A DNA stretch of 64,000 nt. It comes from Pseudomonas psychrophila HA-4 (lineage in GTDB: Bacteria > Pseudomonadota > Gammaproteobacteria > Pseudomonadales > Pseudomonadaceae). The DNA is taken from contig NZ_ALJC01000038.1 of NCBI RefSeq assembly GCF_000282975.1, forward strand, positions 1 to 64,000, in the 5' to 3' direction. The notes under the pieces are model-generated. The model saw only the letters and a program-made list of their open reading frames with translations. It was not told the origin of the DNA and searched no databases. Below, one piece after another: positions 43,779-54,114 of the stretch. The translations under genes were made by a program, and so were the position numbers. Numbering within the stretch: the stretch's first letter is position 1; every line of letters starts with the position of its first letter.

Positions 43779-43789
43779 GGCTATAAAGA

Positions 43790-44218
43790 ATGAAAACTTT
43801 TACTGCTAAACCAGAAACAGTAAAGCGCGACTGGTTTGTCGTCGACGCTGCTGGTCAGACCCTGGGTCGTCTGGCCACCGAGATCGCGAGCCGTCTGCGT
43901 GGCAAGCACAAGCCTGAATTCACTCCGCACGTTGACACCGGTGACTACATCGTTGTTATCAATGCTGAGCAGATTCGTGTCACTGGTGCTAAGACCTCTG
44001 ACAAGATGTACTACTCTCACTCCGGTTTCCCGGGCGGGATTAAGTCGATCAACTTCGAAAAGCTGATCGCCAAAGCTCCTGAGCGCGTGATCGAGACCGC
44101 GGTTAAAGGCATGCTGCCTAAAAACCCACTGGGTCGCGACATGTACCGTAAGCTGAAAGTCTATGCGGGCGCTGCTCACCCTCATACTGCTCAGCAGCCC
44201 CAAGAACTGAAGTTTTAA
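43790..44218 (+). CDS. rplM: 50S ribosomal protein L13
   Basis: This is an early-assembly protein of the large ribosomal subunit, 142 residues, with the universal motifs [19 protein letters not shown] and SGFPGGIKS, and [11 protein letters not shown] near the C-terminus. It is followed after 14 bases by rpsI, the standard rplM-rpsI operon. Confidence 0.98.
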   Translation: MKTFTAKPETVKRDWFVVDAAGQTLGRLATEIASRLRGKHKPEFTPHVDTGDYIVVINAEQIRVTGAKTSDKMYYSHSGFPGGIKSINFEKLIAKAPERVIETAVKGMLPKNPLGRDMYRKLKVYAGAAHPHTAQQPQELKF

Positions 44219-44232
44219 CGGAATAGTTCATT

Positions 44233-44625
44233 ATGTCGGCGACTCAAAACTACGGCACTGGCCGTCGTAAGACTGCAACCGCACGCGTTTTCCTGCGTCC
44301 GGGTACTGGTAACATCTCCATCAACAACCGCTCCCTGGATAACTTCTTCGGTCGCGAAACTGCACGCATGGTAGTTCGTCAGCCGCTGGAATTGACTGAG
44401 ACTGTCGAGAAATTCGACATCTACGTCACTGTTATCGGCGGTGGTGTAAGTGGTCAAGCTGGCGCAATCCGCCACGGTATCACTCGCGCACTGATGCAGT
44501 ACGACGAAACCCTGCGTGGCGCACTGCGCAAAGCAGGCTTCGTAACTCGCGATGCTCGTGAAGTTGAACGTAAGAAAGTCGGTCTGCGTAAAGCGCGTAA
44601 GCGTCCGCAGTACTCGAAGCGTTAA
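44233..44625 (+). CDS. rpsI: 30S ribosomal protein S9
   Basis: This small-subunit protein of 130 residues reaches the P-site tRNA with its C-terminal tail, which ends in the required RKRPQYSKR. The N-terminal motif [18 protein letters not shown] is typical. The ATG follows GGAATAGTTCATT. A strong terminator lies 16 bases downstream. Confidence 0.98.
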
Positions 44626-44640
44626 TTCGCAGCTTCGTTC

Positions 44641-44677
44641 AAAAAAGCCCAGCTCCTTACGGAGTTGGGCTTTTTTT
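44641..44677 (+). terminator. rplM-rpsI operon terminator
   Basis: AAAAAAGCCCAGCTCC pairs with GGAGTTGGGCTTTTTTT (one G-U) around TTAC, followed by seven T residues. Confidence 0.92.
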
Positions 44678-44767
44678 ATGGGCACAATTTGGCCTATGTG
44701 ACAACGTGCCACATCCAGCAAATGCCTACGCTGCAAGGGCTGTAGCCGACTCAGAGCGGTAATTACC

Positions 44768-44796
44768 TTGTCTTAGTAGGGTCTTTTCATTAACAT
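44768..44796 (+). promoter_or_regulatory. Possible petABC promoter
   Basis: TTGTCT (44768-44773) and TAACAT (44791-44796) are spaced by 17 bases in an AT-rich stretch about 85 bases before petA. The match to the sigma70 consensus is moderate. Confidence 0.35.
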
Positions 44797-44879
44797 TCGG
44801 CAAAATTTTTATAAAGATTAGTTTGTAACTTAGTAGAGGCCTGATTTAACAGGCCACAAAGCTGATGGGAGAGGACGGA

Positions 44880-45473
44880 ATGAGCAATGACGGCGTTAAT
44901 GTCGGCCGGCGTCGCTTCCTCGTGGCAGCCACATCCGTGGTGGGTGCTGCAGGAGCGGTGGGGGCGGCGGTCCCGTTCGTGGGGTCGTGGTTCCCTAGTG
45001 CCAAGGCGAAGGCCGCTGGCGCACCAGTAAAGGTGAATATTGCGAAGGTCGAGCCAGGCCAGCAAATGATTGCTGAATGGCGTGGTCAGCCTGTATTCAT
45101 CGTACGTCGCACCGATGAGATCCTAGCAAATCTGAAGAAGATTGAAGGTCAGCTCGCTGATCCGGACTCCAAGCAATCTGATCAACCTGCCTATGTAAAT
45201 CCAGAGCTGCGATCGATCAAGCCAGAAATTTTGCTGCTGATCGGTATTTGCACCCACTTGGGCTGCTCGCCTACTTTCCGCCCTGAAGTTGCCCCTGCCG
45301 ACCTTGGCAAGGATTGGGTTGGTGGTTATTTCTGTCCTTGTCATGGTTCGCACTATGATTTGGCTGGCCGTGTTTACAAGGCCCAACCAGCTCCGCTGAA
45401 CCTGCCCGTACCGCCTTATTACTATGAGTCGGACAACATTGTTGTCGTTGGTCTCGATGGGGAGAACGTGTAA
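44880..45473 (+). CDS. petA: Ubiquinol-cytochrome c reductase Rieske iron-sulfur subunit
   Basis: This is the 2Fe-2S subunit of the bc1 complex, 197 residues, anchored in the inner membrane with its cluster in the periplasm. A Tat-type signal-anchor (GRRRFLVAATSV) begins it. The cluster ligands are C124/H126 (CTHLGC) and C152/H155 (CPCHGSHYD), with C129 and C154 forming the disulfide. It accepts electrons from ubiquinol and passes them to cytochrome c1. ATG 44880 is chosen because AGAGGACGG precedes it. The stop codon overlaps petB by one base. Confidence 0.97.
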   Translation: MSNDGVNVGRRRFLVAATSVVGAAGAVGAAVPFVGSWFPSAKAKAAGAPVKVNIAKVEPGQQMIAEWRGQPVFIVRRTDEILANLKKIEGQLADPDSKQSDQPAYVNPELRSIKPEILLLIGICTHLGCSPTFRPEVAPADLGKDWVGGYFCPCHGSHYDLAGRVYKAQPAPLNLPVPPYYYESDNIVVVGLDGENV

Positions 45474-46684
45474 TGAGCAAGTTCATGGATTGGATTGATG
45501 CTCGCTTCCCGGCCACTAAAATGTGGGAAGACCACCTCAGCAAATATTACGCACCGAAGAACTTCAACTTCTTCTACTTCTTCGGTTCCCTCGCCTTGTT
45601 GGTTCTGGTTAACCAAATCGTCACGGGTGTGTGGCTCACCATGAGCTACACACCGTCGGCGGAAGAGGCGTTTGCTTCTGTCGAATACATCATGCGTGAC
45701 GTCGAATACGGTTCGATTTTGCGTTTGCTGCACTCAACAGGCGCGTCGGCGTTCTTTATCGTGGTTTACCTGCACATGTTCCGTGGCTTGCTCTACGGCT
45801 CATATCAGAAGCCGCGTGAGTTGGTATGGCTGTTCGGCATGATGATTTACCTGGCCTTGATGGCGGAAGCGTTCATGGGCTACTTGCTACCGTGGGGGCA
45901 AATGTCTTACTGGGGTGCGCAGGTGATTATCTCGCTGTTTGGTGCCATTCCAGTGATAGGTAATGACCTGACGCAGTGGATCCGTGGTGACTACCTGATC
46001 TCCGGGATTACCCTGAACCGCTTCTTTGCCCTGCACGTTGTGGCCCTGCCTATCGTGATTCTGGGGCTGGTGGTGCTTCATATTTTGGCCCTGCACGAAG
46101 TCGGCTCCAACAACCCTGACGGCGTCGATATCAAGAAGTACAAAGACGAAAACGGCATCCCGCTGGACGGCATTCCGTTCCATCCGTACTACACCGTGAA
46201 GGACATTGTCGGTGTCGTAGTGTTCTTGTTTATCTTCTGCTCAATTGTGTTCTTCTTCCCGGAAATGGGTGGCTACTTCCTCGAAAAACCTAACTTCGAG
46301 CAAGCAAACGCCTTTAAGACACCTGAGCATATTGCCCCTGTCTGGTACTTCACGCCGTTCTACGCGATCTTGCGCGCAATTCCCGACAAGCTAATGGGCG
46401 TCATTGCCATGGGCGCTGCGATTGCTGTGCTGTTCGTGTTGCCATGGCTTGACCGCAGCCCTGTGAAATCCATGCGCTACAAAGGCTGGATGAGCAAAAT
46501 CTGGTTGTGGGTGTTCTGTATCTCGTTCGTGATTCTGGGTGTGTTGGGTGTTCTGGCACCCACCCCAGAGCGCACGTTGCTGTCGCAGGTATGTACGTTC
46601 CTGTACTTCGCCTACTTCATTCTGATGCCGTTCTACACCAGGCTCGAGAAGACCAAACCGGTTCCGGAAAGGGTGACTGGCTGA
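45473..46684 (+). CDS. petB: Cytochrome b of the bc1 complex
   Basis: This is the membrane core of the bc1 complex, 403 residues with about eight helices. It holds the two b hemes through histidines (SAFFIVVYLHMFRG and FALHVVALPIVILGLVVLHI) and the Qo-site PEW-like region (KTPEHIAPVWYFTPFYAILR). The whole chain is in one gene, unlike split b6/subunit IV. Start and stop codons overlap those of petA and petC by one base each, so the three subunits are coupled. Confidence 0.97.
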   Translation: MSKFMDWIDARFPATKMWEDHLSKYYAPKNFNFFYFFGSLALLVLVNQIVTGVWLTMSYTPSAEEAFASVEYIMRDVEYGSILRLLHSTGASAFFIVVYLHMFRGLLYGSYQKPRELVWLFGMMIYLALMAEAFMGYLLPWGQMSYWGAQVIISLFGAIPVIGNDLTQWIRGDYLISGITLNRFFALHVVALPIVILGLVVLHILALHEVGSNNPDGVDIKKYKDENGIPLDGIPFHPYYTVKDIVGVVVFLFIFCSIVFFFPEMGGYFLEKPNFEQANAFKTPEHIAPVWYFTPFYAILRAIPDKLMGVIAMGAAIAVLFVLPWLDRSPVKSMRYKGWMSKIWLWVFCISFVILGVLGVLAPTPERTLLSQVCTFLYFAYFILMPFYTRLEKTKPVPERVTG

Positions 46685-47463
46685 TGAAAAAGCTATTTGC
46701 TGTATTAATGTTCGCGGTGATGCCTGTGCTGTCCTTTGCGTCCGAGCAGGGTGTGCATCTCGACAAAGTCGATATCGATGTCTCTGACAAAGCTGCAATG
46801 CAAGATGGCGCGCGTACGTTCGCTAACTATTGCATGGGCTGTCACAGTGCCAAGTTCCAGCGCTACGAGCGCGTGGCTGACGACCTGGGCATTCCCCATG
46901 ACGTCATGCTCAATAATCTGGTGTTCACTGGTGCCAAGATCGGCGACCACATGAGCATCGGCATGCAGCCTGAAGACGCCAAGGCCTGGTTCGGTGCTGC
47001 ACCGCCAGACTTGACTCTGGTGGCGCGTGTGCGTGGCACAGACTGGCTCTACAGCTACCTGCGTTCGTTCTACGAAGATCCGTCGCGACCATGGGGTGTG
47101 AACAACACAGTCTTCCCGAATGTGGGCATGCCGAACGTTCTTGCGCCGCTGCAAGGACGTCAAGTTATCGGTTGCAAGCAAGTTCAGATCGTCGAAGACG
47201 GCAAGAAGCAGTATGATCCGCTCACCGGCACACCTTTGACACATGAAGCGTGCGACCAGCTGACAGTAGTGCCTAAAACCGGCACGCTGACAGAAGAGCA
47301 GTTCGATGAGAAGATCAAGAACCTTGTGACCTTCTTGGCCTACTCGGCCAACCCGGTGAAGCTGGAGCATCAGCGCATCGGTACTTACGTATTGCTCTAT
47401 CTGGCCTTCTTCTTCGTATTCGCGTATCTGCTCAAGCGTGAATACTGGAAAGATGTTCACTGA
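46684..47463 (+). CDS. petC: Cytochrome c1 of the bc1 complex
   Basis: This is a 259-residue periplasmic heme protein with a signal peptide (MKKLFAVLMFAVMPVLSFA) and one C-terminal membrane anchor (YVLLYLAFFFVFAYLL). The heme site is C50-M-G-C53-H54, and a distal methionine is expected near MSIGMQPEDA or further on. It passes electrons from the Rieske protein to cytochrome c. ATG 46684 overlaps the petB stop codon. Confidence 0.96.
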   Translation: MKKLFAVLMFAVMPVLSFASEQGVHLDKVDIDVSDKAAMQDGARTFANYCMGCHSAKFQRYERVADDLGIPHDVMLNNLVFTGAKIGDHMSIGMQPEDAKAWFGAAPPDLTLVARVRGTDWLYSYLRSFYEDPSRPWGVNNTVFPNVGMPNVLAPLQGRQVIGCKQVQIVEDGKKQYDPLTGTPLTHEACDQLTVVPKTGTLTEEQFDEKIKNLVTFLAYSANPVKLEHQRIGTYVLLYLAFFFVFAYLLKREYWKDVH

Positions 47464-47649
47464 TACCGTTACAAGCATTGCTGTTAATCGTGCGCGCCCA
47501 AGGGTGTCTCTAAAAAGGTAACAGTGCAGGACAGGGGGAGGGCAAGGTCAAGATGACCAGCCCTCTCCGGTTCTGCTGTTATTGGAGGCACTCCTTGGGC
47601 GCGTTCGTTTTTCTGCTTCTGATAATTTCTACAAGCGAGGAGGACCGCC

Positions 47650-48267
47650 ATGGGCGTGACCAATCGGTTGGCCTGTTACTCCGACCCCGCCGACCACTAT
47701 TCCCACCGAGTGCGCATTGTGCTCGCCGAGAAAGGTGTCAGCGCCGAGATCATTAGCGTGGAGGCGGGCCGTCATCCGCCGAAACTGATCGAAGTGAACC
47801 CCTACGCCAGCCTGCCAACCCTGGTTGATCGCGACCTGGCGTTGTGGGAGTCGACAGTGGTAATGGAGTATCTGGATGAGCGTTATCCACACCCACCGTT
47901 GCTGCCGGTCTATCCGGTGGCGCGGGCTAATAGCCGTCTGCTGATTCACCGTATTCAGCGTGACTGGTGTGCGCTGGTCGACTTGATCCTCGACTCACGC
48001 ACCAAAGAGCCTGCACGTGTGCAGGCGCGCAAAGAGTTGCGAGAGAGCCTGACGGGCGTGTCCGCATTATTTGCAGACAAACCTTTTTTCCTCAGTGACG
48101 AGCAAAGTCTGGTCGACTGCTGTCTATTGCCGATACTCTGGCGCTTGCCTGTTTTGGGTATTGAATTGCCGCGGCCTGCCAAGCCGCTGCTTGACTATAT
48201 GGAGCGTCAGTTTGCGCGTGAGGCTTTCCAGGCAAGCTTGTCTGGTGTCGAACGCGATATGCGCTAA
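47650..48267 (+). CDS. sspA: Stringent starvation protein A
   Basis: This is a 205-residue RNA-polymerase-associated protein with a GST-like fold: the N-terminal thioredoxin-like domain ([24 protein letters not shown]) is followed by a helical domain. It lacks GST activity in known cases and modulates transcription during stress and virulence. In Francisella and Pseudomonas relatives it acts with other factors. It lies 187 bases after petC and 17 bases before sspB. GGAGGACCGCC precedes the ATG. Confidence 0.93.
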   Translation: MGVTNRLACYSDPADHYSHRVRIVLAEKGVSAEIISVEAGRHPPKLIEVNPYASLPTLVDRDLALWESTVVMEYLDERYPHPPLLPVYPVARANSRLLIHRIQRDWCALVDLILDSRTKEPARVQARKELRESLTGVSALFADKPFFLSDEQSLVDCCLLPILWRLPVLGIELPRPAKPLLDYMERQFAREAFQASLSGVERDMR

Positions 48268-48284
48268 GGCTTTAGGAGCCCTTG

Positions 48285-48698
48285 ATGAATTCAAGTCGAC
48301 CTTATCTGGTGCGTGCGCTCTATGAGTGGATTGTTGAAAACGATTGCACTCCGCACTTGCTGGTTAAATCTGACTACCCGAAGGTCCAGGTGCCTCAGGG
48401 TTTTGCCAGTGATGGACAAATAGTCCTCAATGTATCGCCAAGCGCCGTGCGCAATCTGCACATGGACAACGAAGCCGTCAGCTTTGACGGGCGTTTTGGT
48501 GGTGTGCCACACACGTTGTACGTGCCGAGTGCGGCCATTCTGGGTATTTACGCCCGGGAGAATGGCCAAGGCATGATGTTTGACCTCGAAGACGCATTTG
48601 AAGTGGATGATGAGGTTGAGCCGGATGATGATGGACCGCCACCAGACACTGAGCCGCCGCGACCGACGGGTCGGCCAAGTCTGAAAGTGGTGAAGTAA
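48285..48698 (+). CDS. sspB: ClpXP protease specificity-enhancing factor SspB
   Basis: This is a 137-residue adaptor that delivers ssrA-tagged proteins to ClpXP. The folded domain (about 5-105) has the tag-binding cleft region (SDGQIVLNVSPSAVRNLHMDNEAVSFDGRFGG), and the flexible acidic linker leads to the C-terminal ClpX-binding motif RPSLKVVK. ATG 48285 is used; an adjacent TTG adds one residue. It shares an operon with sspA. Confidence 0.95.
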   Translation: MNSSRPYLVRALYEWIVENDCTPHLLVKSDYPKVQVPQGFASDGQIVLNVSPSAVRNLHMDNEAVSFDGRFGGVPHTLYVPSAAILGIYARENGQGMMFDLEDAFEVDDEVEPDDDGPPPDTEPPRPTGRPSLKVVK

Positions 48699-48731
48699 TA
48701 AAAAGGCGACCTGAAAAGGTCGCCTTTTTTA
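48699..48731. terminator. Bidirectional terminator
   Basis: AAAAAGGCGACCT pairs with AGGTCGCCTTTTTT around GAAA. It ends sspAB and, on the other strand, the lpoA-yraN-gmhA-BON cluster. Confidence 0.92.
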
Positions 48732-48748
48732 TGCGGTCATGCTCGTAA

Positions 48749-49920
<1,172 letters not shown>

Positions 49921-50059
49921 CTATGTGACCTTAAGTAGGGCGGCTGGTCGGGCGTGAACCAAGTTTTCCTGGATGACTTCCCGGCACAAAAATGTGCAGC
50001 CCGCAAAGCAAAGCAAAATCGTTGAATAAAAAGGGTGCTGGAATCGGCCCGGCAGCGCT

Positions 50060-50419
50060 TTAGCTGTCAAAGGCATTCCGTAGCCAGTTCAGAGGTGTTG
50101 CGCTATCCATGGCGACTACGTCAAATCGACACGGGTGATTGGCCCAGCGCGATTCGCGTTGCAAGAAATACTGAGCGGCCAGTATCAGCTTTTGACGCTT
50201 GCGTACGTCAACGCTGGCGAGTGCACCGCCCCATTGCGCATGTTGTCGGTAACGAACTTCGACGAATACTACTGTATCGCCGTCGAGCATGACCAGATCT
50301 AGCTCGCCGCGCTTGCATAGCCAGTTCTGCGCCAGCAAGCGTAAACCCTGTTGCTCAAGATGCCGCAGCGCAGTGCGCTCGGCATCTTTGCCTGTTTGCT
50401 GGCTTGAGCGTTCGGGCAT
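50060..50419 (-). CDS. yraN: YraN-family nuclease-fold protein
   Basis: This is a 119-residue protein with the restriction-endonuclease-like core (GELDLVMLDGDTVVFVEVRYR). The D and E-x-R residues match the PD-(D/E)XK pattern with arginine in the lysine position, as in many YraN proteins. Its function is not established; a role in DNA processing is presumed. ATG 50419 overlaps the lpoA stop codon by one base (TGATG), so the two are coupled. About 140 bases separate it from gmhA. Confidence 0.9.
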   Translation of the reverse strand: MPERSSQQTGKDAERTALRHLEQQGLRLLAQNWLCKRGELDLVMLDGDTVVFVEVRYRQHAQWGGALASVDVRKRQKLILAAQYFLQRESRWANHPCRFDVVAMDSATPLNWLRNAFDS

Positions 50420-52185
50420 CAGTTTGGGGTGTCGGGCAGGCGCTGAACCTGACCATTGACGAATTCGGCCCATGGCAACTGACGTTGAATATGTTGCTGC
50501 GGGCTCATGCTCAGACTACCGGACAGGCCGTCAATACGGTTGTCTGGCAAGGCTTTTAGCTGGCCCAGTCTAGACGTCAGGCTATAAGCATCAACACCCA
50601 TTGCGTACAGTCGGCCCAGGCTACCACCGGCTTGTGGCCATTGTGCGGCCACTTGTTGGCGCAGCGGGTTTGTGGCGTCGAGCAACCAAGGGGTTTCGCA
50701 AAAACGGATGCCGTTCATGTCGTTGTACTGGTTTTGGTCGCCGCTGGCGCTAAAGACGTGGGATGTTGCGTAAACCGGTACATCGCCAGCGTATTGATAA
50801 TTGAGCGTCGGCTTAACCTGCTGGGCTTGCTGAGGCGTTGCAGCCAGGAAAATGAACTGCATGTCTTGGCGACGCGAAGGCTGGCCTGCGCCATTGCGCA
50901 GTTGCACCAGGTCGGCAACTTGCTGCGCCAATGCAACTGGTTTGTCTATGTGCTCGATGCCCACGACGGTGCCGCCATTGGCTTCCCATTCCTGACGGAA
51001 CGCCTTGAGAACGCGATCGCCCCATTCGCCTTGCGGCACGATGGCGCCAGCATGGGTCAGGCCGTCAGCGTGTGCACGGCGTGCAACTTCGCGTGCTTCG
51101 TCTTCGGCTGCTAGGCCAAATTGAAACAATTGCGCAGGGCCTTGTCCGCCTTCGCTGTAGTTAAGTGCCAAGGTGGGAATCGGCAATTGGGAGCGGGTAT
51201 TCAATTGCTTGACCAGTGATTTTTCCAGCGGGCCGACCACCAGTTGCACGCCATCGGCTTGAGCCTTGCGATAGAAATCGTCTAGCGAGGTCAAGCGCGA
51301 GCTGTCATAAAACTGAATACTCGGCGGGTTTTGGCCGGCTTGCTGTGCTTGGTAGTGCGCAGCCATGAAGCCATCGCGCAGTGCTTTGCTGACAGAGGCC
51401 AGTTGGCCGTCCTGGGGTAATAGCAGGGCGATTTTGGTCAGCGGCTGGCTAGCCAGTTCTTTGAGCTTGAGCAACGGGGCTGGAAGTTGGATAGCCGCCG
51501 GGTGTGTTGGGTTTTGCGCGCGCCATTGGTCAATGGCGTTTTGCTGATCTTGCAGGCTGGAGGCGCTTTTGACTGCGAGGGCCAAGGACATCCAGCCGCC
51601 TAGCACACCAGTATCAGGTGTGCGCAGTTGGTCAGTCGGCAGTGCAGCAATCAGTGTCCAGATGGCTTCGTTATTGTTGTGGGCGGCATCGCCGGTCAAG
51701 TTCTGGCTCATGGCAGCGCGTTCGCGAGCGGCGGCTAGGTCTTGGCCGTCGGCTTCCAAGGCGCGTGCGCGGACCACATGTGTACGCACTTGCAAGTCGG
51801 TTGGCATCTCATTGAGGCGCGATACGCTTGGGTGGTTCAGGGCGGCCAGTGCGTCTTTAGGTTGGTTTCGGCTCATTGCCAGTTCTGCGGCCAAGGTGCT
51901 GGCAAAAACCTGTTGTGCAGGTTTGAGTGAATCCAGTGGAACCTGCGCCAAGATTTGCGTCGCGCGCTGGATGTCTTTTTGGCGCATGGCAAGGTCAACT
52001 GCGGACAAGCGCAGCAGTGCCGCTTTTTCCGGGTCCTTGCTCGCAGAGGCCTGTTGCAGCAGCTGTTCAAGGCTGGCATCGGGCGTACGTGGAAGTTCGC
52101 CAAGGCTGGACGAGGGCGAGCTGGCGCAAGCCGCCAACAAGGCAGCGAGGCAGAGGGCAGTGAACAGCCGCAGGCAAGCGATCAT
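50419..52185 (-). CDS. lpoA: Penicillin-binding protein activator LpoA
   Basis: This is a 588-residue outer-membrane lipoprotein that reaches through the periplasm to stimulate PBP1a. The lipobox LAALLAAC gives C20. The N-terminal half is TPR-like helical (about 40-240), and the C-terminal half (about 265-580) has the periplasmic-binding-protein fold (KIALLLPQDGQLASVSKALRDGF). ATG 52185 follows AGGAAC; an in-frame ATG 24 bases upstream would spoil the signal peptide. It is divergent from rsmI. Confidence 0.93.
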   Translation of the reverse strand: MIACLRLFTALCLAALLAACASSPSSSLGELPRTPDASLEQLLQQASASKDPEKAALLRLSAVDLAMRQKDIQRATQILAQVPLDSLKPAQQVFASTLAAELAMSRNQPKDALAALNHPSVSRLNEMPTDLQVRTHVVRARALEADGQDLAAARERAAMSQNLTGDAAHNNNEAIWTLIAALPTDQLRTPDTGVLGGWMSLALAVKSASSLQDQQNAIDQWRAQNPTHPAAIQLPAPLLKLKELASQPLTKIALLLPQDGQLASVSKALRDGFMAAHYQAQQAGQNPPSIQFYDSSRLTSLDDFYRKAQADGVQLVVGPLEKSLVKQLNTRSQLPIPTLALNYSEGGQGPAQLFQFGLAAEDEAREVARRAHADGLTHAGAIVPQGEWGDRVLKAFRQEWEANGGTVVGIEHIDKPVALAQQVADLVQLRNGAGQPSRRQDMQFIFLAATPQQAQQVKPTLNYQYAGDVPVYATSHVFSASGDQNQYNDMNGIRFCETPWLLDATNPLRQQVAAQWPQAGGSLGRLYAMGVDAYSLTSRLGQLKALPDNRIDGLSGSLSMSPQQHIQRQLPWAEFVNGQVQRLPDTPN

Positions 52186-52401
52186 GTAGTGTTCCTGATA
52201 CTCGATCAAATGAGGGAGGGAAGTGTACCCAAGCGCTGGCCGGGGCGCGATGTTACTGGTGATAAAGCTTAAATTTAGATGACTTCTGGCCGTTGTGAGG
52301 CAGTGTTTTCCAGATTGACGTTTTTGAGCATGTCTGGAGGGTGCGTTTAGCAGGGTTCTACGCGCTACAATGGCGCCTTTAACTCTTAAGAGGTGCGCGT
52401 T

Positions 52402-53274
52402 TTGACTGCTCCAGGTGCTTTGAATTCCGTTGTCGGCTCACTTTATGTGGTGGCCACGCCCATCGGTAACCTGGACGACATCAGTGCGCGTGCGCTTAAA
52501 GTGTTGCGCGAGGTGTCGCTGATCGCGGCCGAAGACACGCGTCACTCCTTGCGTTTGATGCAGCATTTTGGCATCACTACCCCGTTGGGAGCCTGTCACG
52601 AACATAACGAGCGCGATGAAGGCAGTCGGTTTATTCAGCGGTTACTGGCCGGTGAAGATGTCGCTTTGATCTCTGATGCGGGTACGCCGCTGATCTCTGA
52701 TCCGGGTTACCACTTGGTGCGTCAGGCGCGAGCAGCCGGGGTCAAGGTTGTGCCTGTCCCAGGAGCTTGCGCCTTGATCGCTGCTTTGTCGGCGGCCGGT
52801 TTGCCTTCTGACCGTTTTATTTTTGAAGGGTTCTTGCCAGCTAAAGCCGTTGGTCGCCGGTCGCGCCTCGAGCTATTAAAGGAAGAGCCGCGCACCCTGA
52901 TTTTCTATGAGGCGCCGCATCGCATTCTTGAATGCCTGCAAGACCTAGAACTCGTGTTTGGTGCTGATCGCCCGGCGTTGTTGGCGCGGGAGCTGACCAA
53001 GACCTTCGAAACACTCAAGGGCTTACCGTTGTCCGAACTGCGTGCTTTTGTTGAGTCGGACAGCAATCAACAGCGCGGAGAGTGTGTCGTGCTAGTTGCA
53101 GGCTGGACAGCGCCAGACACGGATGAAGTTGTGAGCAGTGAGGCAATGCGCATTCTTGATTTGCTGCTTAAAGAGATGCCGCTCAAACGTGCTGCTGCAT
53201 TGGCTGCTGAAATAACCGGTGAGCGCAAAAATGTGTTGTACCAAGTTGCACTTGGGAAGCAGAAAGCAGAGTAA
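52402..53274 (+). CDS. rsmI: 16S rRNA (cytidine-1402-2'-O)-methyltransferase RsmI
   Basis: This SAM-dependent methyltransferase of 290 residues modifies C1402 in the ribosomal P site with RsmH (also encoded nearby). The tetrapyrrole-methylase fold has VVATPIGNLDDIS, EDTRHS, LISDAGTPLISDPG and FEGFLPAK motifs. TTG 52402 is preferred, with AAGAGG eight bases upstream; GTG 52393 would sit on that ribosome site. It precedes rnpB as in other pseudomonads. Confidence 0.93.
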   Translation: MTAPGALNSVVGSLYVVATPIGNLDDISARALKVLREVSLIAAEDTRHSLRLMQHFGITTPLGACHEHNERDEGSRFIQRLLAGEDVALISDAGTPLISDPGYHLVRQARAAGVKVVPVPGACALIAALSAAGLPSDRFIFEGFLPAKAVGRRSRLELLKEEPRTLIFYEAPHRILECLQDLELVFGADRPALLARELTKTFETLKGLPLSELRAFVESDSNQQRGECVVLVAGWTAPDTDEVVSSEAMRILDLLLKEMPLKRAAALAAEITGERKNVLYQVALGKQKAE

Positions 53275-53365
53275 GCAGTAGTGGCACTTGGCCCTCTCTG
53301 TGCGGTCGGGCTGATAAATTAGAGTGTTGAGGTTGGATGTTGGGTGTAGTGCTCAGCTTTAAAGC

Positions 53366-53393
53366 TTGTTCTATACGCTTTGTACAGTTAATC
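53366..53393 (+). promoter_or_regulatory. Putative rnpB promoter
   Basis: TTGTTC (53366-53371) and TTAATC (53388-53393) are spaced by 16 bases, 10 bases before the expected first base of RNase P RNA. The match to consensus is modest. Confidence 0.4.
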
Positions 53394-53403
53394 TTCGCGC
53401 CGG

Positions 53404-53757
53404 AGAGTCGATTGGACAGTCGCTGCCCTCTATGAAAATTAGGGGGGGGAGGAAAGTCCGGGCTCCATAGGGCGAAGTGCCAGGTAATGCCTGGGAGGCG
53501 TGAGCCTACGGAAAGTGCCACAGAAAATAACCGCCTAAGCGCTTCGGCGCCGGTAAGGGTGAAAAGGTGCGGTAAGAGCGCACCGCACGTCTGGCAACAG
53601 TTCGTGGCTAGGTAAACCCCACTTGGAGCAAGACCAAATAGGGTCCCAAGGCGTGGCCCGCGCTGGGACCGGGTAGGTTGCTAAAGGTGTCCAGTGATGG
53701 CCATCGTAGACGAATGACTGTTCAAGACAGAACCCGGCTTACAGATCGACTCTCCAC
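53404..53757 (+). ncRNA. rnpB: RNase P catalytic RNA (type A)
   Basis: This is the RNA subunit of the enzyme that trims the 5' ends of pre-tRNAs, about 354 bases. The first helix pairs AGAGTCGAT at the start with ATCGACTCT near the end. The universal core is visible: GAGGAAAGTCCGGGCTCC (53449-53466), ACAGAAAATA, GGTAAACCCC, and AGACGAATGACTG with ACAGAACCCGGCTTA near the 3' end. The exact 3' end is estimated. Confidence 0.96.
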
Positions 53758-54114
53758 CTTTTTCCCCTGCTTGTTTCGCAAGCAGGTAGGCATTCTCGAA
53801 ATGCTCGCTACAACCCCCTCGCTGTATTTGCCAGAATAACTGCCAGCCTAATGCCAAAAAGTTCTTACTCTTAATAAATCACTTTAAGTTTGAAGTCTGA
53901 GGCATTGAGTTAGCTGCTTATCGTGCGTCAAAGAACACCCCCGCTTATTGCTGTACGTCTAATTACTCTCCTAAATCTCAGTAATGTAAGGATTTTCCTT
54001 GGGGCCGCGCCTTGACGGTGTGGTGGGCGCATTCCTATAGTGTGCACAAGTGGCGAAAAGTGGCAGAAAGTGGGTTTTTTGAACGTAAAACGCTAATTTT
54101 TGGAGTGACGCCTC
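53758..54114. other. Region between rnpB and mraZ
   Basis: This 357-base region has no gene. A CCTGCTTG/CAAGCAGG hairpin (53766-53786) follows rnpB; the right end holds the mraZ promoter and MraZ-type boxes. The middle is AT-rich and unstructured as far as I can see. Confidence 0.5.
54012..54074 (+). promoter_or_regulatory. mraZ promoter with three MraZ-type direct repeats
   Basis: TTGACG (54012-54017) and TATAGT (54036-54041) with an 18-base spacer form a good sigma70 promoter. Starting a few bases later, AAGTGG occurs three times with exact 10-base spacing (TGG at 54051, 54061 and 54071). MraZ of E. coli binds TGGG-type repeats with this phase and represses its own operon. The repeats overlap the likely transcription start. 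Confidence 0.75.

Noticed and set aside
53766..53786. CCTGCTTG/CAAGCAGG hairpin as the rnpB terminator
   Set aside because: The T run precedes the stem rather than following it, so it is not a plus-strand intrinsic terminator; it may still help define the RNA 3' end.
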